The translations under genes and the position numbers were made by a program. This document shows positions 30,067 through 39,991 of a stretch of DNA of 64,000 nt, one piece after another. The notes beneath the pieces were generated by a model. It ran no database searches. It saw nothing but the letters and a program-made list of their open reading frames with translations, and was not told the DNA's origin. The DNA is from Planctomycetales bacterium (GTDB taxonomy: Bacteria; Planctomycetota; Planctomycetia; Planctomycetales; Planctomycetaceae): positions 24,554 to 88,553 of the forward strand of contig JAPLOA010000066.1 of NCBI GenBank assembly GCA_026400835.1. The letters run 5' to 3'. Positions within the stretch are counted from its first letter, which is position 1. Every line of letters starts with the position of its first letter.

Positions 30067-30945
30067 ATGAGAAATACTCGAGTCAACTTAAAGAACCCTC
30101 TCATCGCTGCGTTATTGGCTTACCTGATTCCAGGTGCCGGGCATTGGTATCAGGGGCGAAGATTCAAGGCCACTATTTATTCCGTGTGCATCTTAAGCCT
30201 GTTTATCTGGGGCATGATTCTCGGTAACTGGCAGCCTGTTTACAGTCAGTTGGTTTACCAGACGGACAGAGTGACTCCCCAGATGGAGAAGAAAGTTCCC
30301 ACGACGAAGTTCTCGTTTGGTTATGCAGCTCAATTCTTTAATGGTGCGATGGCTTTACCAGCTTTGGTTCAGGAGTCACGACTTCGCAATGAGCAGGTCC
30401 GGATCGATCATCTTGATTCCGAACTCCAGAGCGATTTCGTCGGTATGGTTTCGGACTTCAGCGGAAGAGGAGATGACCTGCAAATTGTCACGGGCACAAT
30501 GACAATCGCTCCGGTCAATCCGAGTGGTGGAGAAGCGGTCACGGGAACTCTGAAGGCCAGTGCTGCAGATGATAAGGTTGTGGAATATGGTCTCGGTGGT
30601 CAGATTCGACTGGGGCGCGAAGTCTTCGGTTCTCCTCGTCGAGAGATTGAATGTCGTATCGTGAGTGTGGATGGTGAAGAGCTGAATATCGGCAAAACGC
30701 TGCGTGGCACAATTAGTCGCAGCTTTCTGAATTGGTATCAGGCACCATGCGATTCGCAGGAACTGGATCGGCTTCACGGGGATCTGAGTCGCAAGTTTGA
30801 TATCGCGTCGGTCTTCACCTGGATCGCCGGGCTGTTAAACCTGCTTGCGATCTGGGATGCTGCGGACGGGCCAGCGTATGGTTATGGCAATGAGAAGCCG
30901 GAAGATGAAGAAGACGATGATGAAGATGCCCCAAAGAAACCATAA
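30067..30945 (+). CDS. DUF6677-like membrane protein
   Basis: Protein of 292 residues that resembles the planctomycete DUF6677 family. N-terminal membrane segments include PLIAALLAYLIPGAGHWYQGRR (residues about 11-32), a motif reminiscent of TM2-type domains, and ATIYSVCILSLFIWGMILG. A soluble beta-rich stretch spans about 130-240, a further helix IASVFTWIAGLLNLLAIWD lies near 250, and the tail is strongly acidic (EDEEDDDEDA). I choose ATG 30067 rather than a longer frame from 29869 because the latter adds charged sequence that overlaps the presumed leader. A 58-codon membrane gene follows 15 bases later. Function unknown. Confidence 0.8.
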   Translation: MRNTRVNLKNPLIAALLAYLIPGAGHWYQGRRFKATIYSVCILSLFIWGMILGNWQPVYSQLVYQTDRVTPQMEKKVPTTKFSFGYAAQFFNGAMALPALVQESRLRNEQVRIDHLDSELQSDFVGMVSDFSGRGDDLQIVTGTMTIAPVNPSGGEAVTGTLKASAADDKVVEYGLGGQIRLGREVFGSPRREIECRIVSVDGEELNIGKTLRGTISRSFLNWYQAPCDSQELDRLHGDLSRKFDIASVFTWIAGLLNLLAIWDAADGPAYGYGNEKPEDEEDDDEDAPKKP

Positions 30946-30960
30946 CCCGAGGACTGCATC

Positions 30961-31137
30961 ATGGACCTGACAATTTTGACTCACGCAGTCCCCCTGACAG
31001 CCATCATCTGCCTGGTTTATTCAAACAGTCGTTTTGAATTGCCGGAAAGAATTTTACGCTCAGCGCTGGTCATGTTTATCAAGACGATCAGCTTTCTTGG
31101 GGTGCTGTACGCATTCCTTCTTTGGCTATCACGATAG
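30961..31137 (+). CDS. Small two-helix membrane protein (58 aa)
   Basis: A 58-codon gene beginning ATGGACCTGACA, 15 bases after the DUF6677-like stop and in the same direction. The product has two hydrophobic helices (about 5-21 and 33-56) around a short polar loop NSRFELPERILR. GGACTGC just upstream is a weak ribosome binding site. The spacing and membrane nature suggest it acts with the preceding protein; I recall similar small proteins beside this family in other planctomycetes, but cannot verify it. Confidence 0.7.
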   Translation: MDLTILTHAVPLTAIICLVYSNSRFELPERILRSALVMFIKTISFLGVLYAFLLWLSR

Positions 31138-31197
31138 TTTTCTGTCGTAGCAGTTTGGCTGTTAAGATAGTTTTTGACTGAGATGATGGAGCCTGAC

Positions 31198-32688
31198 ATG
31201 AACCCGATTCAGGAATACCTTCAGACGTTGACTCGCCGCCAGTTCTTTGGCGACGGCGCGATTCGCATGGGAGGCGTTTCTCTGGCGATGCTGGCTGCCG
31301 AACGAACAGCGAAGGCGACCGATCAGCTCTCTCAGGCTTCTACTGCTTCTCCTGCCATGGTTCACCCACCGTTGCCGGGATTCCCGCATTTTGCTCCCCG
31401 GGCCAAAGCGGTGATTTACCTGCACATGAACGGCGGGCCTTCACAGTTGGACACCTGGGATTACAAGCCGAATTTGAAGGAGCACTTCGACAAGGACCTG
31501 CCCGATTCGATCCGGATGGGCCAGCGCATCACGACGATGACCAGTGGTCAGGCTCGCCTGCCCGTGGCTCCTTCGATGTTCAACTTCGCTCGCTACGGAC
31601 AAGCCGGAACCTGGGCCAGCGAATTGTTGTCTCACACCGCGAAGCATGCTGATGACCTTGCTGTTGTGCGGAGCGTTCACACGAACGCGATTAATCACGA
31701 CCCGGCTTGTACCTTCGTCACGACAGGCAGCGAGGTTCCAGGCAAACCCAGCATCGGAGCATGGCTGGCTTATGGTCTGGGCAGCGCCACGAATAATCTG
31801 CCGGCCTTTGTGGTTTTGACACCGCGCTGGACGTCAAAGCAGGCGGCTCAGGCACTGTTTACTCGCATGTGGAGCAGCGGATTTTTGCCGTCAAAGTACA
31901 CCGGCGTTGCCTTGCGCAGCGTAGGTGATCCGGTGCTCTATATTGACAACCCGTCCGGAATCGATGCGCGGCATCGGCGAGCGATGCTGGATACTCTGTC
32001 GCAGCTCAACCAGAAAAACTTCGAACGCTTTGGGGATCCGGAGACGCAGACTCGTATCGCTCAGTACGAAATGGCGTTTCGGATGCAAAGCAGTGTGCCG
32101 GAACTTGTCGATCTGTCCGGCGAAACGAAAGAGACTCTGGACATGTACGGTCCGGAAGTTTCGAAGCGCGGAACCTTTGCCGCAAGTGCGTTGTTAGCTC
32201 GCCGAATGGTTGAGCGAGGTGTTCGGGTTGTGCAGATTCTGCATCGCGGCTGGGATCAGCATGGCTCGCTGCCCAGTGAAATTCGACATCAGTGTTATGA
32301 CACCGACCAGCCCTGTGCGGCACTCTTGCAGGATTTGAAGCAACGCGGACTTCTCGACAGCACGCTGGTGGTCTGGGGCGGCGAATTTGGTCGCACCGTG
32401 TATTCTCAGGGCGCATTGACAAAGACCAACTACGGCCGTGACCATCATCCTCGCAATTTCAGCATGTGGATGGCGGGTGGCGGGATCAAGGGCGGTGTGG
32501 TGCATGGAGAAACCGACGACTTCAGCTACAACATCGTGGACAAGCCGTGTCATGTCAATGATCTGAATGCGACGGTCATGCATTGCATGGGCATTGATCA
32601 TGAGCGGTTCTCTTATCGATTTCAGGGCCTTGACCAGCGTCTGACCGGCGTGGAACCTCAACGCGTGGTTCAGGAGATCCTGAGCTGA
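31198..32688 (+). CDS. DUF1501 protein (Tat-exported, sulfatase-like fold)
   Basis: Alkaline-phosphatase-superfamily-like protein of the planctomycete DUF1501 family. The twin-arginine motif [11 protein letters not shown] lies at residues 10-20. Family blocks [51 protein letters not shown] and [13 protein letters not shown] are intact, making this the reference for the broken copy at 6154. I start at ATG 31198 (GGAG seven bases upstream) rather than at ATG 31183. Unusually it has no DUF1549/DUF1553 partner beside it; it follows the DUF6677 pair by 60 bases. Confidence 0.9.
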   Translation: MNPIQEYLQTLTRRQFFGDGAIRMGGVSLAMLAAERTAKATDQLSQASTASPAMVHPPLPGFPHFAPRAKAVIYLHMNGGPSQLDTWDYKPNLKEHFDKDLPDSIRMGQRITTMTSGQARLPVAPSMFNFARYGQAGTWASELLSHTAKHADDLAVVRSVHTNAINHDPACTFVTTGSEVPGKPSIGAWLAYGLGSATNNLPAFVVLTPRWTSKQAAQALFTRMWSSGFLPSKYTGVALRSVGDPVLYIDNPSGIDARHRRAMLDTLSQLNQKNFERFGDPETQTRIAQYEMAFRMQSSVPELVDLSGETKETLDMYGPEVSKRGTFAASALLARRMVERGVRVVQILHRGWDQHGSLPSEIRHQCYDTDQPCAALLQDLKQRGLLDSTLVVWGGEFGRTVYSQGALTKTNYGRDHHPRNFSMWMAGGGIKGGVVHGETDDFSYNIVDKPCHVNDLNATVMHCMGIDHERFSYRFQGLDQRLTGVEPQRVVQEILS

Positions 32689-33133
32689 GGCAGGAACCTT
32701 TTGTAGGTCTGGCTTGAGCCGGACTTTCGGCGCAATCAAGACTATCTGCCGTGGAACGCTGTTCTGTTCCGGTCTTCAGTCATACACCGGACTGCTCGCG
32801 CCGCATTGAATCTCACCCACCGCGTGCGATCTGCTGGCTGCAACAGGATCAATGCACACAGCCGGAGCATTCGGCATCTTGGGCTCAACAGGCGTCTCAA
32901 GGCGCATCTGGAAGGACAGGAACCCAGTGTTCGGATCTGTCAGCTCCTCAGAAAAATGCGCTTATCACTCGCGTGAATGATTTCGATACACGGTGTGTTC
33001 GCAGTCAGGAAACGACTGCCGGAGTGAAAACTCTGCTTGTGGATTTTCCGTCATGGATGCCGCCGTTACCACCAATTGCTGATCGTCCCACTTCGCCGAA
33101 GTCTGGTCTCTCAGCCCTTTGTTCAGGTTGCCC
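32689..33133. other. Intergenic, no gene supported
   Basis: About 445 bases. A small hairpin GTCTGGCTTGAGCCGGAC occurs near 32707. A 154-codon plus frame (32751-33215) has a Cys/Arg/Ser-rich, non-globular product and runs into the next gene in another frame, so I do not accept it. Confidence 0.4.
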
Positions 33134-33622
33134 ATGTCCATCGAAGAACTGCTTTTACAGATGGAGCAGTATCGGTTACGCAGGGAACAGCGGGATTGCC
33201 GTCCGGACTGGCTGAAGCAGTTTGTTCAGCAGGCCTCGGCAATTTTTGAACCTCTTTCCAATGTGGGTCGAGTTGGCTATGACTGCCAGTTCGACGAACG
33301 TGGCTGGACGGTCTGCATGTATCTGGGAACCACCGAGATTGTCGGGGGTGCTCGTGATGGTCAACTTGATCATGCCAGTTTTCGAATCGACCTGAATTCT
33401 TTGACAACTCTCTTCAGTACGGTGACTCGGTTCGAATGGTACTCCATGGCAGGCAACGCAACCGACGTCGCAACTGTCGAAAAGATTCGCTCTCTCATCT
33501 GTGTCCACGGATCCGTCGGTGGTGCTTATGAAGTGCGACTGGAACTACTGGCGACTCCTCCGGACTTTGTCGGTCCAGGATTGCACTGTCGACCAGACGG
33601 CGCCATTTACGAAACTCATTGA
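33134..33622 (+). CDS. Conserved-looking hypothetical protein
   Basis: A 162-residue soluble protein with no signal peptide or membrane helix. The N-terminal helix SIEELLLQMEQYRLRREQR is followed by a beta-rich body (GRVGYDCQFDERGWTVCMYLGTTEIVGG). Composition and codon use look like a real gene and a strong terminator follows at 33671. ATG 33134 is preferred to one five codons earlier. I do not recognise the family and give no function. Confidence 0.7.
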   Translation: MSIEELLLQMEQYRLRREQRDCRPDWLKQFVQQASAIFEPLSNVGRVGYDCQFDERGWTVCMYLGTTEIVGGARDGQLDHASFRIDLNSLTTLFSTVTRFEWYSMAGNATDVATVEKIRSLICVHGSVGGAYEVRLELLATPPDFVGPGLHCRPDGAIYETH

Positions 33623-33670
33623 TGAACATTCCGCAGCCTTGATCGGTTGCGATTAATATCGGGTCGGGCA

Positions 33671-33716
33671 ACGGCACTCCGGTAGAGCACTCAACTCTGC
33701 CGGAGTGCCGTTTTTT
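33671..33716 (+). terminator. Rho-independent terminator
   Basis: ACGGCACTCCGG pairs with CCGGAGTGCCGT around a loop of about 20 bases, followed by six T (33711-33716). It lies 49 bases after the hypothetical gene's stop. A textbook intrinsic terminator. Confidence 0.9.
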
Positions 33717-33884
33717 ATGCGCCCGGTAATTCCTGGCGTGAGATCGAGAAACCGAAGGCAGATATTCTCGCCCCCAATTTCTATACGGATAGAATCTTCG
33801 CATCGACGTCGCCCTCACCGCCCTCTGAGTTCTACACGATTAGAAATGAGGCACGAAAGTGTTTGACTTCGGCGGAACGACGGC

Positions 33885-34328
33885 ATGTGTGCAGAGAGTC
33901 CTGCTGAGATGGAACATCTGATCCTGAAAGTGCTGTGAGATCAGTCTCCTCGGACAGCCAGCCGGATTCGCGAATTGCTGGAGAGCCGAGGTCGTACGCT
34001 GGATCGCACATCGGTGATTACCGTCCTTCAGCGAATGGTTGGCAAATAGCAGTTGCAGCAAACGGAACCTGTTGAAGGAGAAACTTTCCGCTTCGAACCA
34101 CTGGTCACTGACCAGCAGGTAACGCGCGTTATGCTGGGCGAATTTGTTGATCGAGTGTTCGATAGGTCTGCTGAGGCGGTCATGCCGAGTCTGTTCGAGG
34201 CCACCGAGCTGGATGACGATGCGATCAAGCGACTGCGGAAAGCCTTTAATCAGAAGCTGAAGCAGAAGAGCGATGAGTTATCTTGTTCCTTCGTATCTCG
34301 GGCTGGAGACAGGCCACAACTCTCTTGA
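33885..34328 (+). pseudogene. BlaI/MecI-family transcriptional repressor, broken by two stop codons
   Basis: One continuous frame encodes a BlaI/MecI-like repressor: SPAEMEHLILKVL, then DQSPRTASRIRELLESRGR, TSVITVLQRMVGK (winged helix), FRFEPLVTDQQVTRVML and FDRSAEAVMPSLFEATELDDD (dimerisation part). It is interrupted by TGA at 33936-33938, where family members have the Trp of VLW, and by TAG at 34047-34049 after VGK. All parts stay in frame, so point mutation, not deletion, killed it. Family members normally pair with an M56 (BlaR1-like) peptidase gene; only a 35-codon frame (34273-34380) lies at that place here. Confidence 0.75.
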
Positions 34329-34582
34329 GATCGGCAGCATTGAATTTGCCTGGAGACCAGCACGACGCGACAACGAGTGAATCGAGCAATACACCAGCAA
34401 ACATCCAAGGTAATCAGGTGTATTCAGAAGGTGTTAAAGATATATTGCCTGTAATCTTGTGGAGCGCTTCATTCCATGGTGCGGATCAGATACTTTGCTT
34501 ACTCGGTTGACCAGAGGAGTTGTCCGAGCTGACGTCATGCAGCATCCGTCTGGTGCTTCGAATCAATTTCTGGAGACCGGCG

Positions 34583-36271
34583 ATGAGATTGTCCGTGCGT
34601 CTGATCCCGTTGTTTACAATGTTCCTGCCAACGCTTAGTGCACAGGAATCCGGCTTTGATCTGATTCCGGAAACTGCAGCGGCGGTGATTCGGATTCAGG
34701 CACCCGAACAAATCACGGCGGATCTGGTGGAGTTCATCAACAAAGTTCAGCCGGGCTTCGGCGGACTTGCGGAAGCACAGCTCCCGGCAGCGTTTGGGCA
34801 AGCCATCAAGAATCCTCAACTGGCAGGTGTTGATCAGTCAAAAGATTGGTACTTGGCTTTGTTTATTGATGAGTCCGGACAACCTCAAGGGGTACTCGTA
34901 CTGCCGGTGACTGATTCGGAAGAAGCCAAAGGGGCGATGGAGCAGACTTTTGAGTTCGTGGAACACGAAGACTGGCTGATTTGTTCTCCGGAGGGTCTCT
35001 TCTTTGATGAGTTCGAAGAGCTAAAGGACGGCAAACTTGACTCTGCCGCATCACTTCTGGATGAACAGCTCGAGGCGATCGTCATGAAAGGTCATGTAAC
35101 CTTCGCCGTAAATGCTGTACTACTTCGTGAAACCTTTGCAGATGAATTGAACTCTGCAGATGACCGACTTGAAGAGCTGATTCAGATGATGGGCGCGCAG
35201 ATCAAACAAGCCAGTCCGTCAATGGATATGGAGTACGTTCTTGATATGTACCGAGATCTTGGCAAGACGGTACTGCAGGCTGTGAATGATTCGGAGTCTT
35301 ATGCTCTGTCGATCGAAGTCACAGGCGATGCGTTGAAGATTGACCAGCTGTTGACCGTTGGAAAAGAATCTGACACCGCCGCATTCTTTGCAACTCAGCC
35401 GGTCAGCGACATGCCGACACTGAAGTCTGTTCCGGAAGGCCTGATGGGATACATGGGGATCCATGGTAACCCGGACTCTTTGCTGACGTGGTCAAAGTCT
35501 GTTGTCGAGAAAGTGATCAGGAACGATGAACAAAAAGCACTCACCTTGAAGGCATTGGAAAGCCTGACAGAGGCTGAATTCGGCACCCTGTCAGCCGGTG
35601 GAGATTTGCTTCCGGAAGAAGATGTTGCGATGCGGTATTTCTCGGTAGCCGAGATCGCCCCCGCTCAACTCATTCGCGACATGATGAAGTCACTGGGGAA
35701 TGGTGTCGAATACGAAGTGGCCGGAATAGAGCAACAGCTGACGTATGAGCCGAACGCGGAAAAGATCGGCGACCAGTCGGTCGACATCTATCGGCTTAAG
35801 CAGACGATACCTGATGGTCTTGATCCAACCGGTATGCAGAAGAAAATTAACGAGAAGCTGTATGGCGCCGACGGAATGGTGCAGAGAATGCTGATCAAAG
35901 ATGATGTGATGCTGCAGACGATGGGAGGAGGCCTTGACGCCATGAAGCAACTGGTAGAATCACCAGAATGGCAGGATGAAACGCTTCTCAGTGCGCGAGC
36001 CCGACAGCACGAAAAGGCCAATGTGATCGTATTAGTGGATCTGCCGAATTCGGTTTATAAGTTTGCCAAACTGATTGTCGGAACCGGAGTTCTGCCAATC
36101 CCGATTCAACCAGAACAGATTGAAGGGCTGGAGCTGCCTGCCAGCTACTCGGGGTTCTCGCTGGCGATGGAAGAAAACCGCCTGAGCACCACGACGAATA
36201 TCTCTGTAGAATCGTTTCAGGGATTCGTCCTCATGGCCATGTACGTGCAGCAGATGCGGCAGCAGCAATAG
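34583..36271 (+). CDS. Secreted protein of unknown function
   Basis: A 562-residue protein with a signal peptide (RLIPLFTMFLPTLSAQ, likely cut after SA-Q) and no other membrane helix. The mature part opens with DLIPETAAAVIRIQAPEQ, a style of opening I associate with exported planctomycete proteins, and continues as an acidic, Leu/Glu-rich globular chain. No catalytic motif recognised. ATG 34583 has GGAGA about 8 bases upstream (34572-34576), better than the longer frame from 34520. It stands between the dead repressor and the convergent esterase gene. Confidence 0.8.
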   Translation: MRLSVRLIPLFTMFLPTLSAQESGFDLIPETAAAVIRIQAPEQITADLVEFINKVQPGFGGLAEAQLPAAFGQAIKNPQLAGVDQSKDWYLALFIDESGQPQGVLVLPVTDSEEAKGAMEQTFEFVEHEDWLICSPEGLFFDEFEELKDGKLDSAASLLDEQLEAIVMKGHVTFAVNAVLLRETFADELNSADDRLEELIQMMGAQIKQASPSMDMEYVLDMYRDLGKTVLQAVNDSESYALSIEVTGDALKIDQLLTVGKESDTAAFFATQPVSDMPTLKSVPEGLMGYMGIHGNPDSLLTWSKSVVEKVIRNDEQKALTLKALESLTEAEFGTLSAGGDLLPEEDVAMRYFSVAEIAPAQLIRDMMKSLGNGVEYEVAGIEQQLTYEPNAEKIGDQSVDIYRLKQTIPDGLDPTGMQKKINEKLYGADGMVQRMLIKDDVMLQTMGGGLDAMKQLVESPEWQDETLLSARARQHEKANVIVLVDLPNSVYKFAKLIVGTGVLPIPIQPEQIEGLELPASYSGFSLAMEENRLSTTTNISVESFQGFVLMAMYVQQMRQQQ

Positions 36272-36331
36272 GTTCGTTCGAATAGAGCCCTTGGGCAACA
36301 GCATAGGCGCGAGCATCTGGCAATGCAGATC

Positions 36332-36364
36332 CCTCGTTGCAAAGCAGGCAGCTTCGCAACGAGG
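36332..36364. terminator. Hairpin between convergent genes
   Basis: CCTCGTTGC (36332-36340) and GCAACGAGG (36356-36364), a perfect nine-base stem with a 15-base loop, placed between two converging genes. No T run on either side; a bidirectional terminator is possible. Confidence 0.45.
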
Positions 36365-36390
36365 CACTCAGGATGCGACTCCCTGGATAA

Positions 36391-39300
36391 CTAGAAACCG
36401 AGGGCCCACTCAGTCATCACAATATCAATATTGCCAGAGACCTGCTGCGGCACTTTGCCTGCTTCCATCGGCAAAGCAATCTCTTCACCTTGCTCCGGCT
36501 CTATTTCCGTTTCTGAAGCCATTGTGATTGAACTGCCCGCTGTGATTGAAGTGTCTGCAATATCCGACGCTCCCTGATCTTCAAAGACATCCGGCATCAA
36601 AACAGGCACAACGGAATCCCCTGCGATGAAATGGTTGATCGCCGGAGGATCTGCTGAAGCTATGGTGATGTTGACGAAGTTTCCCCATTCGCTGATGACT
36701 CCCGTAGTACTCACGGCACGCACCCAAATGCGATATTCACGCGGAGCCAGGTCAGTCAGCGGTGCGAAGCTGGTTCCTTTAAGATTCTGTACGTACAGAA
36801 TGGCTCTGCCAGTATCAAGCCGAACAATGTTTACGTGGTAACTGTCAGCCCCCGTCACGGCAGACCAAACGATCGTGGGGGTGCGGTCGGTCGTAGTTCC
36901 AGACGTGGTCAGTACGACAGGTCTTCCTCTGTTGTTGAAATCCTTCGTCAAACTCCAGTTTCCGTTTAGAACATTTCCAAGTCTTCCCCGTACCGACCAG
37001 CGGTAGTCTCCGCCGGCCAGTGCCGTTCTGGGAGTCCATGAAGTCGATGTCAGGGATTGCTCCCACGCTGCTGCTGCGCCGGTACGAGTGTTTCTCAGTA
37101 TCAGTTCATAATTGGTCGCTCCCGGGACCGGCAACCAGGTCAGCGTCGGGAAAGGATTGAACATTGATCCATCTGGGGAAACCAAAGTCACGGGCTCGAT
37201 GGACCGAAATGTCAATGTGGAAGCCCAGTTCCCTGAAAGTCCAGATGCATCAATTCCACTGACTGAAAAACTATACGCTCCCAATCCCAGTGAGTTTGGG
37301 AACTGATAGGCGTTGGCATTCATACGGTCAACAGTAGCGGTAACTGTCTGGCCGCTATTGAGATTTCGGAGCATCAGCGAATACTGCGTAGCGCCGAGTA
37401 AATTGCTCCATCGGAACGTCGGGCGTCCCGTAGTTGCGCCCGAAACTAAAGGTTCCACAACGGGCGGAGTAGAGATTCTGAAGAATTTTGCCTCTGACCA
37501 GGCGGAGAATTGGCCCGATAAACTACGGGATCTCACGTCTACCTTGTATTGACCGATCCCCCAGTTCTCTGGAGGTGTATAGCTTAGCCCTGCAACAGTC
37601 GTTCTCAGGATGACATTTCTGCCCGTGCTGAAATTGCTGACCTGCAGGTCGTAATCCACAGCATCAGGAGTACCCGTCCATGTGATCGTGGGTTTCTGGT
37701 TGACAGTCGCCGCCACCGGTCCCGTTACTGTTGGCGGGATGGTGCCTGATGCTGGTACTGTGAGAATGAAACGATTCCCGGTTCCCATGCCGATTGTTAC
37801 GGAAGGTAATGTGACAAGTCCGTCTGTATCAACAATCAATGTGCCTGACTGAACAAGCTGGCCGGTCACGTTGTTAACATTCTTCCAGGTGACCGTCGTA
37901 CCTGGAATGGGATTGAAAGCTTGCCTTCGCTGTGGTGTAACGTCCGCAGTTTGTGACACGGTGTTTGATCTGATGGAGATTTCATATTGATTGGTTGTGT
38001 CGACCAGATCCGTATGGAATGGATTCCATGGAACGGACCATTCAAACTGCATGTTATAGAAGTTTGTGTCCGTCGTTCCTGGCACATTGGGGCCTGATCC
38101 TGTGGCGTTCGTAATCCCCGGGAAACTAACATTCCGTGGATAGGCCCAGGCACTCAGTCCTCCGTCTGCCGGACTGAACATCGTATCGAGCGAGAAGTCG
38201 AAGCTCATCCAGTTGTGATCCCAGCCGAAACGCTGCTCAGCCGAGAAGCCAACATTGCCTGCATTCAATGCCGCAATAAATGGTCTGCCCTGTGTTGCCC
38301 AGTCAATGACGTCGTCGGCTTTACCATGACCCACCATAAGGAAGGCCATCTTGTCTCCGCGACGATTCACCAGCTGCTCATGATGATTCATCCAGCTGTA
38401 GACGCCGATGCCATCATATTTTTTTATCGGTCCGGCATAAACTCCGTTATTGACGATTGGCAGATTAGAGGCCTGACTGCCCCAAAGTACGGAAAAGTCA
38501 TTCTGAAACAACGGACTGCTGGCATAGTTTGTCATCGGTTCACTGGCGAAGATGCCCGAGAAAACGTTGGCATATCTGATGCCCAGCGACAGTGATCCGG
38601 ACGCCCCCATCGAATGTCCCTGTGAATGAATCTTCAACGAGTCGACATTAAACATCGACGATACCTCGTCGATTGTTTTCAGGACGCGCTGCTCAGTGAA
38701 GTTCTCCACACGACCTGCTGTCGGGAGCGATCCCTGAGTTAGATAATTGTGGTCAGCCGCGAAGCCGTACCACCATGTCTGGAACCGTTCTCCCGGTGCG
38801 CCGCCACCCGGGTCATCCGGAAACACTTCAATGCAGGGCCAGCCGTATTCAGCCGAAGGCTCCATCCGAAGTCGTTCGCCGTATGCATGTGGCATCAGTT
38901 TTATCGGCCATGAAACGTTCGGATCGTAGTTGTCCGGCAAGGCCACCGAGTAGTTATAGGCATATCCCTGAAACGTGGGATTCCACTTCGCGTAGTCCAT
39001 GTACTGCGTATAGATGCGTCCTTTGCCGCTGACATTTCTCACAGTCAGCACCGGTGATGGAGTGGCCACCAGTTCGGTGACGCCTGTCGTTAATGAATTC
39101 GAGCCGGTCGTCAGTAACATGCTCTCCGTGTTGCCGTTCAACTGAGTGACAGCGTAGTACCATGTTCCCGACTGTCCTGTTGGAGTCGTGTAGACGAACA
39201 GCCCTTTGTCTGCTGAAAGCGGAGTTCCCAGATCGTTGATCATGAATGTTGCTGGAATCCCGATGTCCTGCGAGCGTCGTGGATGCAACGATGTATTGTC

Positions 39301-39675
39301 GTCAAGTGGCCCCCATTTGCTGGTGAGCTTTTCTGATGAACCAATATTGGCAGTCGTAATCGGTGACGCAGACCGATAGACGTTGTACTTCTCACCTGTC
39401 ACTGCCGGATCTTCATTCCAGGTAATGAACGTTTGCCCGGAACGGTGAAATGCCTGAAGGGCGGTTGCGGCCAGCATTTGTCGCTCTTCAAGTGGCTCCG
39501 AACGATTCACCGCCAGTGTCCGTCGTCGACGACTCGTTCGAGAAACGCTTCCAGGAAGACCGCAAAGGCGTGCCAGAGAATGTTGAATCATGGAGCAAGT
39601 CTGTCTCATCGAGTAGCCAGGTCGGGATTTGAGCATACAGTTCGCCGGCTGCGTCCTGAGTACAATCTGTCGCAA
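36391..39675 (-). CDS. Large secreted esterase-like protein with LEPR-type motif and FN3-like repeats
   Basis: 1094 residues. Near the N-terminus PLEERQMLAA (about 61-70) matches the LEPR-type motif of planctomycete surface proteins. Next comes an alpha/beta-hydrolase/PHB-depolymerase-like domain with nucleophile motif GHSMGASGS and a later DHNWMSFD that could hold the catalytic His. From about residue 644 to 1006 lie four FN3-like repeats of about 90 residues, each with a P-T-[IFL]-x-W strand. The tail is acidic, with no anchor seen. The true start may be the Met at residue 29 (39591). A secreted carbohydrate or polyester esterase is inferred. Confidence 0.78.
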   Translation of the reverse strand: MRQIVLRTQPANCMLKSRPGYSMRQTCSMIQHSLARLCGLPGSVSRTSRRRRTLAVNRSEPLEERQMLAATALQAFHRSGQTFITWNEDPAVTGEKYNVYRSASPITTANIGSSEKLTSKWGPLDDNTSLHPRRSQDIGIPATFMINDLGTPLSADKGLFVYTTPTGQSGTWYYAVTQLNGNTESMLLTTGSNSLTTGVTELVATPSPVLTVRNVSGKGRIYTQYMDYAKWNPTFQGYAYNYSVALPDNYDPNVSWPIKLMPHAYGERLRMEPSAEYGWPCIEVFPDDPGGGAPGERFQTWWYGFAADHNYLTQGSLPTAGRVENFTEQRVLKTIDEVSSMFNVDSLKIHSQGHSMGASGSLSLGIRYANVFSGIFASEPMTNYASSPLFQNDFSVLWGSQASNLPIVNNGVYAGPIKKYDGIGVYSWMNHHEQLVNRRGDKMAFLMVGHGKADDVIDWATQGRPFIAALNAGNVGFSAEQRFGWDHNWMSFDFSLDTMFSPADGGLSAWAYPRNVSFPGITNATGSGPNVPGTTDTNFYNMQFEWSVPWNPFHTDLVDTTNQYEISIRSNTVSQTADVTPQRRQAFNPIPGTTVTWKNVNNVTGQLVQSGTLIVDTDGLVTLPSVTIGMGTGNRFILTVPASGTIPPTVTGPVAATVNQKPTITWTGTPDAVDYDLQVSNFSTGRNVILRTTVAGLSYTPPENWGIGQYKVDVRSRSLSGQFSAWSEAKFFRISTPPVVEPLVSGATTGRPTFRWSNLLGATQYSLMLRNLNSGQTVTATVDRMNANAYQFPNSLGLGAYSFSVSGIDASGLSGNWASTLTFRSIEPVTLVSPDGSMFNPFPTLTWLPVPGATNYELILRNTRTGAAAAWEQSLTSTSWTPRTALAGGDYRWSVRGRLGNVLNGNWSLTKDFNNRGRPVVLTTSGTTTDRTPTIVWSAVTGADSYHVNIVRLDTGRAILYVQNLKGTSFAPLTDLAPREYRIWVRAVSTTGVISEWGNFVNITIASADPPAINHFIAGDSVVPVLMPDVFEDQGASDIADTSITAGSSITMASETEIEPEQGEEIALPMEAGKVPQQVSGNIDIVMTEWALGF

Positions 39676-39991
39676 ATCTGCCTTCCAGCCTGTTGTTCCC
39701 GATGCTCATGACCATTAAGTCCGGAGACTTGTGACAACGAACTGCCATGAACGATGCATCCGGAACATCGTGCCTGTTGCCGGAAATCAACATCGCTGAA
39801 GACTGATTGCAAAAGGCCTCATTGAGGACCTGCAGTCACTCAAATAAGCAGCCGCGAATCGATTTGCCTGGCTTTTTCCCATGATCATTGAACATCCGCG
39901 AAACACAGGAAGAACCGGACCATCAGGAGATGGCGCAGGTTCTGCTTCGTTTCGCGTCGCCAAAGCCCCGTACCGGAGTTGAACGCCGCCG
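39676..39991. other. Intergenic, nothing recognised
   Basis: About 315 bases between the esterase promoter side and the end of the STAS gene. Short frames only; no repeat or RNA gene seen. Confidence 0.4.

Noticed and set aside
32751-33215. 154-codon plus-strand frame
   Set aside because: Product is Ser/Arg/Cys/Pro-rich without fold pattern and overlaps the better gene at 33134.
33936-33938. Selenocysteine or recoded UGA in the BlaI-like gene
   Set aside because: The position is normally Trp, there is no obvious SECIS-like hairpin, and a second stop (TAG) follows, so decay is simpler.
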